Origin: Bryum argenteum
Lineage: Eukaryota; Streptophyta; Bryopsida; Bryales; Bryaceae
Length of the DNA stretch: 64,000 nt
Assembly: GCA_037043015.1 (NCBI GenBank)
Contig: CM073326.1
Coordinates: 13,772,345 to 13,836,344 of the forward strand
Reading direction: 5' to 3'
Positions 23,426-32,934 of this stretch are shown here, one piece after another (position 1 is the stretch's first letter; each line of letters begins with the position of its first letter). A model generated the notes under the pieces. It made no database searches. It saw only the letters and a list, made by a program, of their open reading frames with translations, and had not been told where the DNA came from. The translations under genes were made by a program, and so were the position numbers.

Positions 23426-23708
23426 AGGTAGAGTGTCCTAAAAGCGCCACAGGACCCAAAAGCGATCTGGCCTCATTTGTAGATTGTGAAGATACATATG
23501 TACCTCATTTGTATATAACGCATTTGGGTCAAATCTTACTTAGCACTTTGGAATTTTGTATAAAATTCACAAATGCGAATTACATGTTGCAAATTTTTGC
23601 AATCCTCCCAAAAACCTATTTCGAATGTGGTCATAATTTTATTTTGAATTTACTAGTGCTAAAAATAGGTCAGATCTCTTAAGGTGGCGCTTTTAGGACA
23701 CTCTACCT
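23426..23708. mobile_element. MITE with ~25-bp TIRs and TA flanks
   Basis: A 283-bp element. The left end AGGTAGAGTGTCCTAAAAGC and the right end are perfect inverted repeats over about 25 bp, and TA lies on both sides (23424-23425, 23709-23710). The interior is AT-rich and non-coding. The TA flank suggests mobilisation by a Tc1/mariner-type transposase, which is inference. Confidence 0.75.
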
Positions 23709-24070
23709 TATGCATCAACTATTGCCTTCTATCATGGCAGCTGAATCTTGTCCGGCCACCCAGCTCAAAATCAACAATGCTTTAATGAGGGGAATCTATA
23801 ATTAGAACCTCAAAAATGCATAAGACATTTAAAAGGATCCACATATGATGATCCCAGTAGGTTCAATCTTCTTATTACTTTGTCCATGCACACAAACTCC
23901 TAGCACAAGGAACTTCACTACACAATTGCTACACTGAAATTACCATCCCCATTGATGAGGTTACAGTGCATATTTTCATGATAGTGCTCCTTCTGCAGGG
24001 CACCTTCGTCTACTGTAGAGGGAATCGTGCTAAACAATGCTCCTTGGTGGTAAGCAATAATGGTAGGTGC

Positions 24071-24184
24071 CTTTGCTTTTGTCTGCACAGCGTTGCTGCT
24101 TTGCTTTTGTCTGCACAGCGTTGCTGCTTTGCTTTTGTCTGCACAGCGTTCCTGCTTTGCTTTTGTCTGCACAGCGTTCCTGCG
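24071..24184 (+). repeat. 28-bp tandem repeat, four copies
   Basis: Unit CTTTGCTTTTGTCTGCACAG plus CGTTGCTG, repeated four times with a G-to-C change in the last two copies. It immediately precedes the larger tandem array. Confidence 0.85.
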
Positions 24185-24254
24185 TTTGTTGTGAGAGGGT
24201 TGCAAGTGCTCTGTGGAGTCGAATCTGAAGCTTGCGTTTGAATCAGCGCCGGAC

Positions 24255-27200
24255 CTGGCCGCTTGTGCTGCCGAGAAACCCTTCTTTGCACAAGAAATCC
24301 TTGCTGCCGAGGTTTGGTCGGCCAAGGAGCTGTGCATACCCTACACCAGCACGTGCTGCTGTTGAAACAATCCGCCGTCTCGCTCTCCGCCATCTCCACC
24401 GTAATCGGCTCCCTCAGGTATGCTTTTCTCTCGTTCTTTTATGGCTTTGTTTGGCTCTGTTTATTGGTGCAACTGCAGTGTCCCGAGTTGCGATTGCGCA
24501 ACTTTTTCAGTGGCTGACAGAGTTTTCCACTTAGGAAGCGATCTCTCTACAGTAGACACTGTTCTTGTTGACGATCGCAATACCGAGATTCGAGAATTGT
24601 TTTTTTTTGAGAGATGGAGAGTGACTTACACTGTGGGGGCGCTGTGCAGGTCTTTTGCATTGAGGTGGTAGTTCTGTTAGAAGCAGCGCTCAGCGATTGT
24701 CTGTGGAGGATCTTCCTCGTCCGCCATCTCCAATGTAATCGGTCCTCAGGTAAAGTTGTTGCTCTTATGATTTTTTCTGTCTCTGGTTGACTTTGTCTGA
24801 AGGTGCGAGTGCAATATCTCGACTTGAGATTGCGCATATTGGCTGACCGAAGTATTCTTTCAATAGCTTTTTACTTGAGAAACAATCTCTTACTAGTAGA
24901 CACCGTTCTTGTTGACGATCACCACATCGAGCTTTTGAGAAGTGTAGGATGTGCGATTTCGAGAGATTGTAACTTCTGTATCAATCTTTTGCATCGAGGC
25001 GAGAATTGTGGTAGTGCTGTCAGTAACAGCGCATAGCGATTGCCTGCAGAGGATCTTTCTTTGCCTTTATCTTCAAGAGCTGTGCACACCGTACACCTCT
25101 GAAGTCGCTGCTGTTGCAACAGTCGCCGTGTCGCTCTCCGTCACCTCCACCGTAATCGGCCCTCAGGTATACTTGTCGTTCTTTCTACTTATCATTTTTG
25201 TCTGGCTTTGTTTGGCTCTGTTCAAAGGTGCTAGTGTACTATCCCCGGTTGAGATTGCTCGCATCGTTTAGTGGCTGACAGAAGTTTTCTCTTTCGGAAA
25301 CAGTTTCTCAGTAGTACACACTGTTCTTGTTGACGATTGCAACATCGAGCTGTGAGGATTGTAGGATATGTGTTTTTGAACGATGGTGAGTAACTTGTGT
25401 ATCTTTGATGTGCTCTGCAGATCTTTTGCAACGAAGGGAGTATTGTGGTAATCTTGTTGGGAGCAGCGCTCAGCGATTGTCTGTAGAGGCTCTTCCTGTG
25501 ACTTTATCTTGCTTGCAGCAGTCGCCGTCTCGCTCTCCGCCATCTCCACCGTAATTGGTCATGAGGTATGGTTTGTACTCTTTCTATTCGTCTGCTTTTT
25601 TGGGGACTTGGCTCTATCCAGAGGTGCTAGTGCACTATCTCGATTTAAGATTGCTCATATCTTTAGTGGCTGACTGAACAAGATTCTTACCCAGGAAACG
25701 ATCTCTCAGAAGTGGACATTGTTCTTGTTGACGATCGCAATATCGAGCTTTGAAAATTGTAGGTTGTGTGTTTCTAAGAGATGGTGAGTGTATCTTCGAT
25801 GTGCTGTGCAGAACTTTTGCATCGAAGCGAGAACTACAGTATTGAGTCCTGTTAGAAGCAGCGCTCAGCGATTGTGTGTAGAAGATCTTTGTCTGACTTT
25901 ATCTTCTAGACCGTGCTTGTAGCAGTCGCAGCCTCGCTCTCCGCCATCTCCACCGTAATCGGTTTTTAGGTATGGTTGGTGTTCTTTCTATTCGTCGTTT
26001 TTCTCTGGCTTTGTTTGACTTCGTCCAGAGGTGCTAGTGCCGCACCATCCCGAGTTGAGGATGCGCATATCTTTTAGTGGCTGACCGAAGCAGTCACTCA
26101 GAAGCTTCTTACTTAGGAAACGAATTTTCATGACAGTAATGGACATTGTTTTTACTCACCATCGCCATAGCGAGGTTGGAAAATTGAAGGCTGTGCATTT
26201 TCAAGAGACGATGAGTAACATCTGTAACTTCGATGTGCTGTGCAGATCTTTTGCATCAATTTCAGTATTGTGGTATTCCTGTTAGAAACAGGGCGTAGCG
26301 ATTGCCTGCAGAGGCCCGTCGTCCTTTGACTTTATCTCCAAGAACGTGAATATTGAATCGCGAGTTGGAGTTTCTACATTCATGTTATTGAATACAGTTG
26401 TGTACACATCACACTTCAATCGCTTTTCATCTTGGCTGCCATTGCAATAGGCGTCGTCAGCCATCTCCACCGTGATCGGTCTTCACGTTTGAGGTTTGTT
26501 TGTTGCCCCTTCGTCGTCCCCTTTCTGAGGAAGGAATTCAAAGTGCAAGTGCACCCTTCCTAGTTGAGATTGTGCATATCTGGTAGTGGCTGGCCGTGGA
26601 ATATTCGTAGAAGCTTCGTACCGATCAGGAGAGAGTGCTGTTGTTGAAAATGGCAAAATTGAGTTGTACGAAATGTAGGATGTGCAGTAACTTGTGTATC
26701 TTCGTTGTGCTGTGCAGATCTTTCGCGTGGAAGTGGTAGATCTGTGAAGGACAGCGTGTACGGATCGCTGCAGAAGATCCTTGCTTTGACGATTACTAGA
26801 ACGATTACTAGAGTGAGAGTTTATAATTGGACTGAGAGTTGCAGGTATTCCAAGAGTTGCCCTTCCTCTTAGCTACGCCGTCCGCCATCTCCACCGTGAT
26901 CTACTCTCACTTCTCAGGTATGTGTTGCTATCTAGTCATTTTTTCTGTGAGGCTTTGTTAACTGAAGCAATCCACTGTGCAAGTGCACTCTTCCAAGTTG
27001 GGGTTGAACATATCTGTTAGTGGCTGGCCGTAGTACCGGTATGTTTTTAGAAGCTATTTTATTGATCTCTCATAAGTAGAGTTTTCTTGTTGTCAATCGC
27101 AAAATCAAGCTCTGCAAATCTAGGATGTGCAGTAACTTGTGTATCTCCATGCGCTGTGCAGATATTTGCGGCGAAGCGTGTTATGTGGGAGTTTTGTTAA

Positions 27201-28345
27201 GGACCGGGTGTAAGAATTGGCTGCAGAAGATCCTTGCTCTGACAATTATCGTCAGGATTGTGCTTATTGGATTAAGAGTTGCTGTTATTCCCTTAAAATT
27301 TGTCAGTGGAGTTGTGTAAGCCTGCAATTCGGCCGTGCAAGAGTCGCTCTTCCTCTTAGCTGCGCTCCGCCGTCATAAGTTCTCCCTTCTGAGGTATGTT
27401 TGTAACTCTCTTTTAGGCTTCCTTCAAGGAAGGAATTCAATGTACAAGTGCACCCTCCCAAGTTGAGATTGTGGGTATGGATTAGCTGCTGGCCGAATTG
27501 TTCTTCGTATTTAGGAAAGACCTCTCATTAGGAAACATTGTTCTTGTCGACGATGGAAGAAAAGTGTAGGATGTGCTTATTTGCAAGATGGTGAGTAACT
27601 ATTGTATTTACGATGCTTTGAAGAGTGTTTTTGTGATAGCTCGAAGAAAGATTCGCTAGAGATTCCTTGCTCAAACTATTGAATTTAGATTTGCTGTCAT
27701 TTCATTCTTTGTCGTCAGTGGAGCTGTATTGATCCTACATCTCGACCGTGCAAGAGTCTCTTTTATTTCTTGGTACCATTGCGAAAGCCGTCATCTTGGT
27801 TTTGACCATCTCCATCGTCATTGGTCTCACTTCTCATGTATGTTTGTTGCTCTTTTGTAGTTTTTCTATCAGTCTTTATTTAAAGGAAGCAATTTAATTT
27901 GCAATTGCACCCTCCCAGCTTAAGTTTGTGCATATTTATTAGTGGGTGGCCGATCTATTTCTTCCAAAGTTATTTTTTAGGAATTGACCTGTCATTAGGA
28001 AACACTGTTCTTGTTGACGATGGCAAGATCAAGCTCTGAATAGTGTGGGATGTGCTCACATGAATGTTGCGAGTAACTTTTGTCTTTTCGATGTGGTGTG
28101 CAGATTTTGTATTGAAGAGTGTTTTGTGTTAGTTTGTTCCTCAAACAAAGACTGGCTCTGGTGATTCCTCACTCCATCGATTATCTTCCGTAACGTGCTT
28201 ATTGAATCAAGAGTTCAGTCCTGCCATTTAATGATGTGAGCTGTATTGGCCCTACGTCTCCAACATCTAGTCTCCCTTCTTTTCCGGTGCCATTGCAATA
28301 GGTCTTTGCAATCTCCACCATAATTGGTTTCTACATCTGAGGTAT
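24255..28345 (+). repeat. Diverged tandem array of ~9 exon-like units
   Basis: Units of about 340-490 bp recur, best seen by the block around GTTCTTGTTGACGAT at 24563, 24904, 25321, 25722, 26147, 26640, 27085, 27540 and 28007. Each unit also has an AGTGGCTGACCGA-like block, a splice-acceptor-like GTGCTGTGCAG followed by ATCTTTTGCATCGAAG, and a GC-richer segment ending CCATCTCCACCGTAATCGG...AG|GTATG, which looks like a donor. Divergence rises to the right and the segment between the two borders grows from about 100 to 240 bp. No frame stays open through successive units. It may be repeated exons of a non-coding transcript or decayed exon duplications; I do not recognise the source. Confidence 0.75.
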
Positions 28346-29616
28346 GATTGTTCCTCGTATCTTTCCCTCTTTGAATTTGTTCCCTATCCTCTTGATCCTA
28401 CACTATTGGTCATATTGTTGGGCTTGGAATTGTGGAGTCATTGCTTGTTGTAAGCACTACGATGGAGAGGTAAGGGGTTTTTGATTGCCGCCTAGAGCCA
28501 AACCTTGTGTATTGTTAAGTGTCTCTGTAGGTAGTATGTCGTTTTGATTACTTTGTAAGAGTGATTGTGTCTATGGAATATTCCTGCTTCAAGATATGAA
28601 GACTGATTCTTAATTACTCATGATGGGTGCATAAGTCTATTGTATGAAGGGGCTTGAGATGTTCTTGATCTTTCTTGAATGTTAATTAACTTTGGGGTTT
28701 GCAAGATGGCATGCTTTTTTTGATTGGTGTTGGACCCAAGTGTCCTTGTTAGCTCGTTAGAGCTTTGTTGAGAGTACAGATCTAGATTGCAGTCTCAAGT
28801 GCAATTTGTAGTATGCACAATATTTGGGAGGATGACATGTGCATAGAGTTTTAGTCCAGTGGGATGTTAGTCACACATTATATGTGTTTAAACAACAATC
28901 GTATGCCTTGTATGTGAGAGCATGTTCAGCTTCAAATACCAATACAATGTTAGTTTAGTTACATTATGGTAGTGTTCTAGTTTGTTTGAAAGTGTGGCGT
29001 CTAAGTTGGAGTTAGTCACAATATCAAAGTTTTGTCTTGTGTGTGATTAACTAGTTGAGATAAGATTCTAGAACTCTAGATAGCCTCTATATCTTTCATA
29101 GATATCAAACTCATGCAAGATTCAATTAAATCATTTCCTTACGAAAGATACTTGGATTTGAGACTTGTACTCTTAGGTGTGAGTGACTCAAGCTGACAAG
29201 TGCTTCAATATGTGTGATGAGAGCAACGCGGTTTTTGTCAATGTAAATTTTTTATGGTAATAACTATTGTTTATTGCATTATTAGTATATCAATAGAAGT
29301 CTATTTATAATAACTTGAAGGAGAAAATAAGTTTTAATAAGTATGAAGCTTAATAGTTTGAGTATCGAGGTGTACGGTGCTTCTTCTTTTTTTTCAAATG
29401 CTAAGGTGGTTGTTGTGGTGGAAGTAAGAGATTTCAACTCATTTGTTCTTGTGTATTGTTGTGCTTCATCTCATGCAGAGCCTCATCAGCATAGAACTTG
29501 GAGTTGGTCAAAGGCCTTGCTCTTTCTGAAGTAGCGACTTGTGTATAGTCATTCCACACTCCAACACCTCTACTCTTGCGGCAGCAATTTCTGGGTTCAC
29601 ATCGCCGATTGGCATC
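28346..29616 (+). other. Region between the tandem array and the NLR gene
   Basis: Moderately AT-rich with no recognised gene. It presumably holds the NLR promoter and 5' UTR. An acceptor-like CATGCAG lies near 29479, so a 5' UTR intron is possible. Confidence 0.4.
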
Positions 29617-32600
29617 ATGGATCCCACCGGAATTTCAGGAGTTGTTATGGGGGCCTTGTTGACAGAGATCCTTACAATGACTAGAGCAGCAAAGCGTTGT
29701 CAAGAAAATTGCAAAAAATTAGGTAACACTCTTGCTTTTGCCTCACCGATCATTGACAGTCTAGATCAAACTTCCAACAAGAGAAGTATTGAAGTTGAGG
29801 AGTGGCTCGGTGATTTTAAGAAGACTTTGGAGATTGCAAAAGAGGAGGTGAGACATTGTATACCAACATCGTGGATGAAGACAATGTTTTCATATAGGAA
29901 GAGGGTGAAGTTATCAAAGTGCTTGATGCTAATTGAGGCACAAATTAGTGAGAAAATATCAAGATTAAATTTGTTACAATTTGGAATGATTGAAAGGATG
30001 TATCAACGACAAATTGTCAACAATGTCATAACAGAAGATTTTGAGTATCAACCCACTCCAAACATTATTGTGGCCTTTAAGGGAGAACCATTTAAGAACC
30101 TCCTACATCATATTATTTTAGTGGATGATTTATTGGGAGAACCTATGTCCATTGGATTGAAAGGGCAAGGTGGAGTTGGGAAAACATTGCTTGCGAAAAT
30201 GGTGTACAATGATAGTAGTGTTCAAGAGAAGTTTGGACAAGAAAATATGATATTCATCACAGTCGGGCATGATGCAACATTAGCAGCTCTATATAGAGTG
30301 ATGGCTGAAAAACTACAAGATGGAGGTGTCTTTGAGAAGAAGTATGTATCAAGATCACGTGAAGACCAACGTGCATATTTGCATGGGAGATTCTTAAAGA
30401 AAAGAGTATTGTTGGTATTAGACGATGTATGGGATGATGGTGCGATAATTTCATTGTTGGATTTAGCAAAGGGTGTGGGATCGGTGACATTAGTTACAAC
30501 CCGAAATAAAGTTGTTCTATCCAACATGAAAGCTGATGTCACATTGGATGTGCAAACTTTATCAAGGAAAGAGAGTTGGAAGTTATTTAGTTATCATGCC
30601 TTTGGTTCCATCATGCCTTGTGATGAGATTGAGAAAGTAGCACAAGAGATATGTGCAGAATGCAATGGACTTCCTTTAGCTTTAGAAGTCATTGGAAGTT
30701 CAATGTGGAAGAAGAAAGATGTAAGGCATTGGGAGTCTACCTTGAGCCATATAAAAAACTCGCAACAATTGTGTAATTCAAGTCTAGTGGAGGAGAGGCT
30801 CTTTAGATGTCTACAATATAGTTACGAGAAGCTGGAAGATGCTAGTAGGAAATGTTTCTTGTATGTGGCAGCATATCCCGAAGACTTTGCGATTCTAGTT
30901 AAAGAATTGTGTTCCATTTGGCTTGTGGATGATATATTTGACTTCTGTGATAGGGACGAAGGAATACAATTGGCTTGGACCCATTTGACAAGTCTTGCAG
31001 ACCGATCATTGATTGATTTGCATCCAAATGGACAGACTATGAAAGTGCATGATATTTTGAGAGATCTTGCAATTCGAATCATACGAGAGGCGAAACCTAC
31101 AGAATGGGCATATGGATGTTATTTTCATCCAGGAAAATCATTATTGAGGCTACCAGAAGGAGGGGCATTCAAGAGAATGTCATTGATTGGCTCAAGAGTT
31201 TATGAGTTGCCGATTGATTTCCAAGTTCCTGAACTTCGTATTTGTTTATTATCCAAGTTAGAAGTTGGCAAGGACATGCAATGTATGAAGTTCCCAAATG
31301 GTATGCTTGGTAGCATGAAGAAGTTGCGGATTCTAGATTTGAGTTATATTCATACACTAGGATTTTTAAAAGAGGATCGGTTGGATGGTTCATATGATTT
31401 ACTTCCGAACTTTGAGGCTTTGCAGTCACTTATAAGCTTGGATTTATCATATTGTGGATCCATAGTGGAACTCCCTAAGAGCATTAAAGAGTTGAAGTCT
31501 CTCACAAGCTTGAATTTATCAGGGTGTGGATCCTTGAGTGAACTTCCCAAGAGCATCAGAGAGTTGAAGTCTCTTACAAGCTTGGATTTATCTGAGTGTA
31601 GATTCTTGGTGGAACTTCCTGAGAGTATCGGAGAGTTGAAATCTCTTACAAGCTTGGATACATCAAGTTGTAGATTCTTGGTGGAACTTCCTAAGAGTAT
31701 CGGAGAGTTGAAGTCTCTTATAAGCTTGAGATTATTATGGTGTTTATCCTTGAGGGAACTTCCTGAGAGTATCGGAGAGTTGAAGTCTCTTACAAGCTTG
31801 AATTTATCAGGGTGTGGATCCTTGAGTGAACTTCCCAAGAGCATCAGAGAGTTGAAGTCTCTTACAAGCTTGGATTTATCTGAGTGTAGATCCTTGGTGG
31901 AACTTCCTGAGAGTATCGGAGAGTTGAAGTCTCTTAAAAGCTTGGATATATCAAGTTGTAGATCCTTGGTGGAACTTCCTGAGAGTATTGGAGAGTTGAA
32001 GTCTCTTAGAAGCTTGAAATTATTATGGTGTTTATCTTTGAGGGAACTTCCTGAGAGTATCGGAGAGTTGAAGTCTCTTGCAAGCTTGAATTTATCAGGG
32101 TGTGGATCCTTGAGTGAACTTCCCAAGAGCATCAGAGAGTTGAAGTCTCTTACAAGCTTGGATTTATCTGAGTGTAGATCCTTGGTGGAACTTCCTGCGA
32201 GTATTGGAGAGTTGAAATCTCTTACAAGCTTGGATATATCAAGTTGTAGATCCTTGGTGGAACTTCCTGAGAGTATCGGAGAGTTGAAGTCTCTTACAAG
32301 GTTGGAAGTATCAATGTGTCTATCCTTGAGGGAACTTCCTGCGAGTATCAGAGAGTTGAAGTCTCTTATAAGCTTGAGATTATTATGGTGTTTATCCTTG
32401 GTGGAACTTCCTGCGAGTTTCGGAGAGTTGAAGTCTCTTACAAGCTTGGGTTTGTATTTGTGTGCTTCCTTGGTGGAACTTCCTGCGAGTATTGGAGAGT
32501 TGAATTGTCTTACAAGCTTGGATTTATCTGAGTGTAATTCCTTGGTGGAACTTCCTGCGAGCATCGGAGAGTTGAAGTCTCTTACAAGCTTGGATTTATC

Positions 32601-32934
32601 TGAGTGTGATTCCTTGGTGGAACTTCCTGCGAGTTTCGGAGAGTTGAAGTCACTTACAAGCTTGAATTTATCTGAGTGTGATTCCTTGGTGGAACTTCCT
32701 GCGAGTATCGGAGAGTTGAAGTCACTTGTAAGCTTGAATTTATTTGAGTGTGATTCCTTGGTGGAACTTCCTGCAAGTATCGGAGAGTTGAAGTCTCTTA
32801 CAAGCTTGGATTTATCCTTGTGTAAATCCTTGGTGGAACTTCCTGCGAGTATCGGAAAGTTGAAGTCTCTTACAAGCTTGAAATTATTAGGGTGTGCATC
32901 ATTGAGGAAACCTCCTCAAAGTTTCAAAGAGTAG
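29617..32934 (+). CDS. NLR immune receptor, RPW8-like CC-NBS-LRR
   Basis: Intracellular immune receptor of 1105 residues in one uninterrupted exon. The first ATG (MDPTGISGVV) is used; the frame is open further upstream only from a TTG. Residues ~10-125 resemble the RPW8-type coiled coil (EVEEWLGDFKKTLEIAKEEV). The NB-ARC domain shows a P-loop GQGGVGKT near 183-190, kinase-2 LLVLDDVWDD near 262, TTR motif in GSVTLVTTRN, GLPLALE near 350, RNBS-D CFLYVAAYPEDF near 410, and VHD in the MHD position near 477. From about residue 601 come 21 LRRs of 24 residues (LKSLTSLDLSECRSLVELP type) to the stop. The ADP/ATP-binding motifs are intact, so it could be functional. The repeats are extremely alike, suggesting recent unequal crossing-over. 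Confidence 0.94.
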   Translation: MDPTGISGVVMGALLTEILTMTRAAKRCQENCKKLGNTLAFASPIIDSLDQTSNKRSIEVEEWLGDFKKTLEIAKEEVRHCIPTSWMKTMFSYRKRVKLSKCLMLIEAQISEKISRLNLLQFGMIERMYQRQIVNNVITEDFEYQPTPNIIVAFKGEPFKNLLHHIILVDDLLGEPMSIGLKGQGGVGKTLLAKMVYNDSSVQEKFGQENMIFITVGHDATLAALYRVMAEKLQDGGVFEKKYVSRSREDQRAYLHGRFLKKRVLLVLDDVWDDGAIISLLDLAKGVGSVTLVTTRNKVVLSNMKADVTLDVQTLSRKESWKLFSYHAFGSIMPCDEIEKVAQEICAECNGLPLALEVIGSSMWKKKDVRHWESTLSHIKNSQQLCNSSLVEERLFRCLQYSYEKLEDASRKCFLYVAAYPEDFAILVKELCSIWLVDDIFDFCDRDEGIQLAWTHLTSLADRSLIDLHPNGQTMKVHDILRDLAIRIIREAKPTEWAYGCYFHPGKSLLRLPEGGAFKRMSLIGSRVYELPIDFQVPELRICLLSKLEVGKDMQCMKFPNGMLGSMKKLRILDLSYIHTLGFLKEDRLDGSYDLLPNFEALQSLISLDLSYCGSIVELPKSIKELKSLTSLNLSGCGSLSELPKSIRELKSLTSLDLSECRFLVELPESIGELKSLTSLDTSSCRFLVELPKSIGELKSLISLRLLWCLSLRELPESIGELKSLTSLNLSGCGSLSELPKSIRELKSLTSLDLSECRSLVELPESIGELKSLKSLDISSCRSLVELPESIGELKSLRSLKLLWCLSLRELPESIGELKSLASLNLSGCGSLSELPKSIRELKSLTSLDLSECRSLVELPASIGELKSLTSLDISSCRSLVELPESIGELKSLTRLEVSMCLSLRELPASIRELKSLISLRLLWCLSLVELPASFGELKSLTSLGLYLCASLVELPASIGELNCLTSLDLSECNSLVELPASIGELKSLTSLDLSECDSLVELPASFGELKSLTSLNLSECDSLVELPASIGELKSLVSLNLFECDSLVELPASIGELKSLTSLDLSLCKSLVELPASIGKLKSLTSLKLLGCASLRKPPQSFKE
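31420..32930 (+). repeat. 72-bp LRR tandem repeats with a 288-bp higher-order unit
   Basis: Twenty-one 72-bp units. In the first two thirds a block of four LRRs (starting NLSGCGSLSELPKSIRE) recurs three times at exactly 288-bp spacing (about 31510, 31798, 32086). The last part is a simpler series with VELPAS units. Confidence 0.9.

Noticed and set aside
24071..24184. CRISPR-like array
   Set aside because: Four directly abutting 28-bp copies without spacers: a simple tandem repeat in a plant genome.
24951..25271. 106-codon frame in the tandem array as a gene
   Set aside because: Neighbouring units have stops at the matching places and no unit preserves the frame, so a shared protein product is not supported.
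29539..29616. 26-codon N-terminal extension of the NLR
   Set aside because: It would start at TTG. The first ATG gives a normal RPW8-like N-terminus, so the extension is taken as 5' UTR.
31350..32564. 404-codon minus-strand open frame opposite the LRR region
   Set aside because: It arises from the 72-bp (24-codon) periodicity: an open antisense frame in one repeat stays open in all. It has no independent domain and no ATG-based start.
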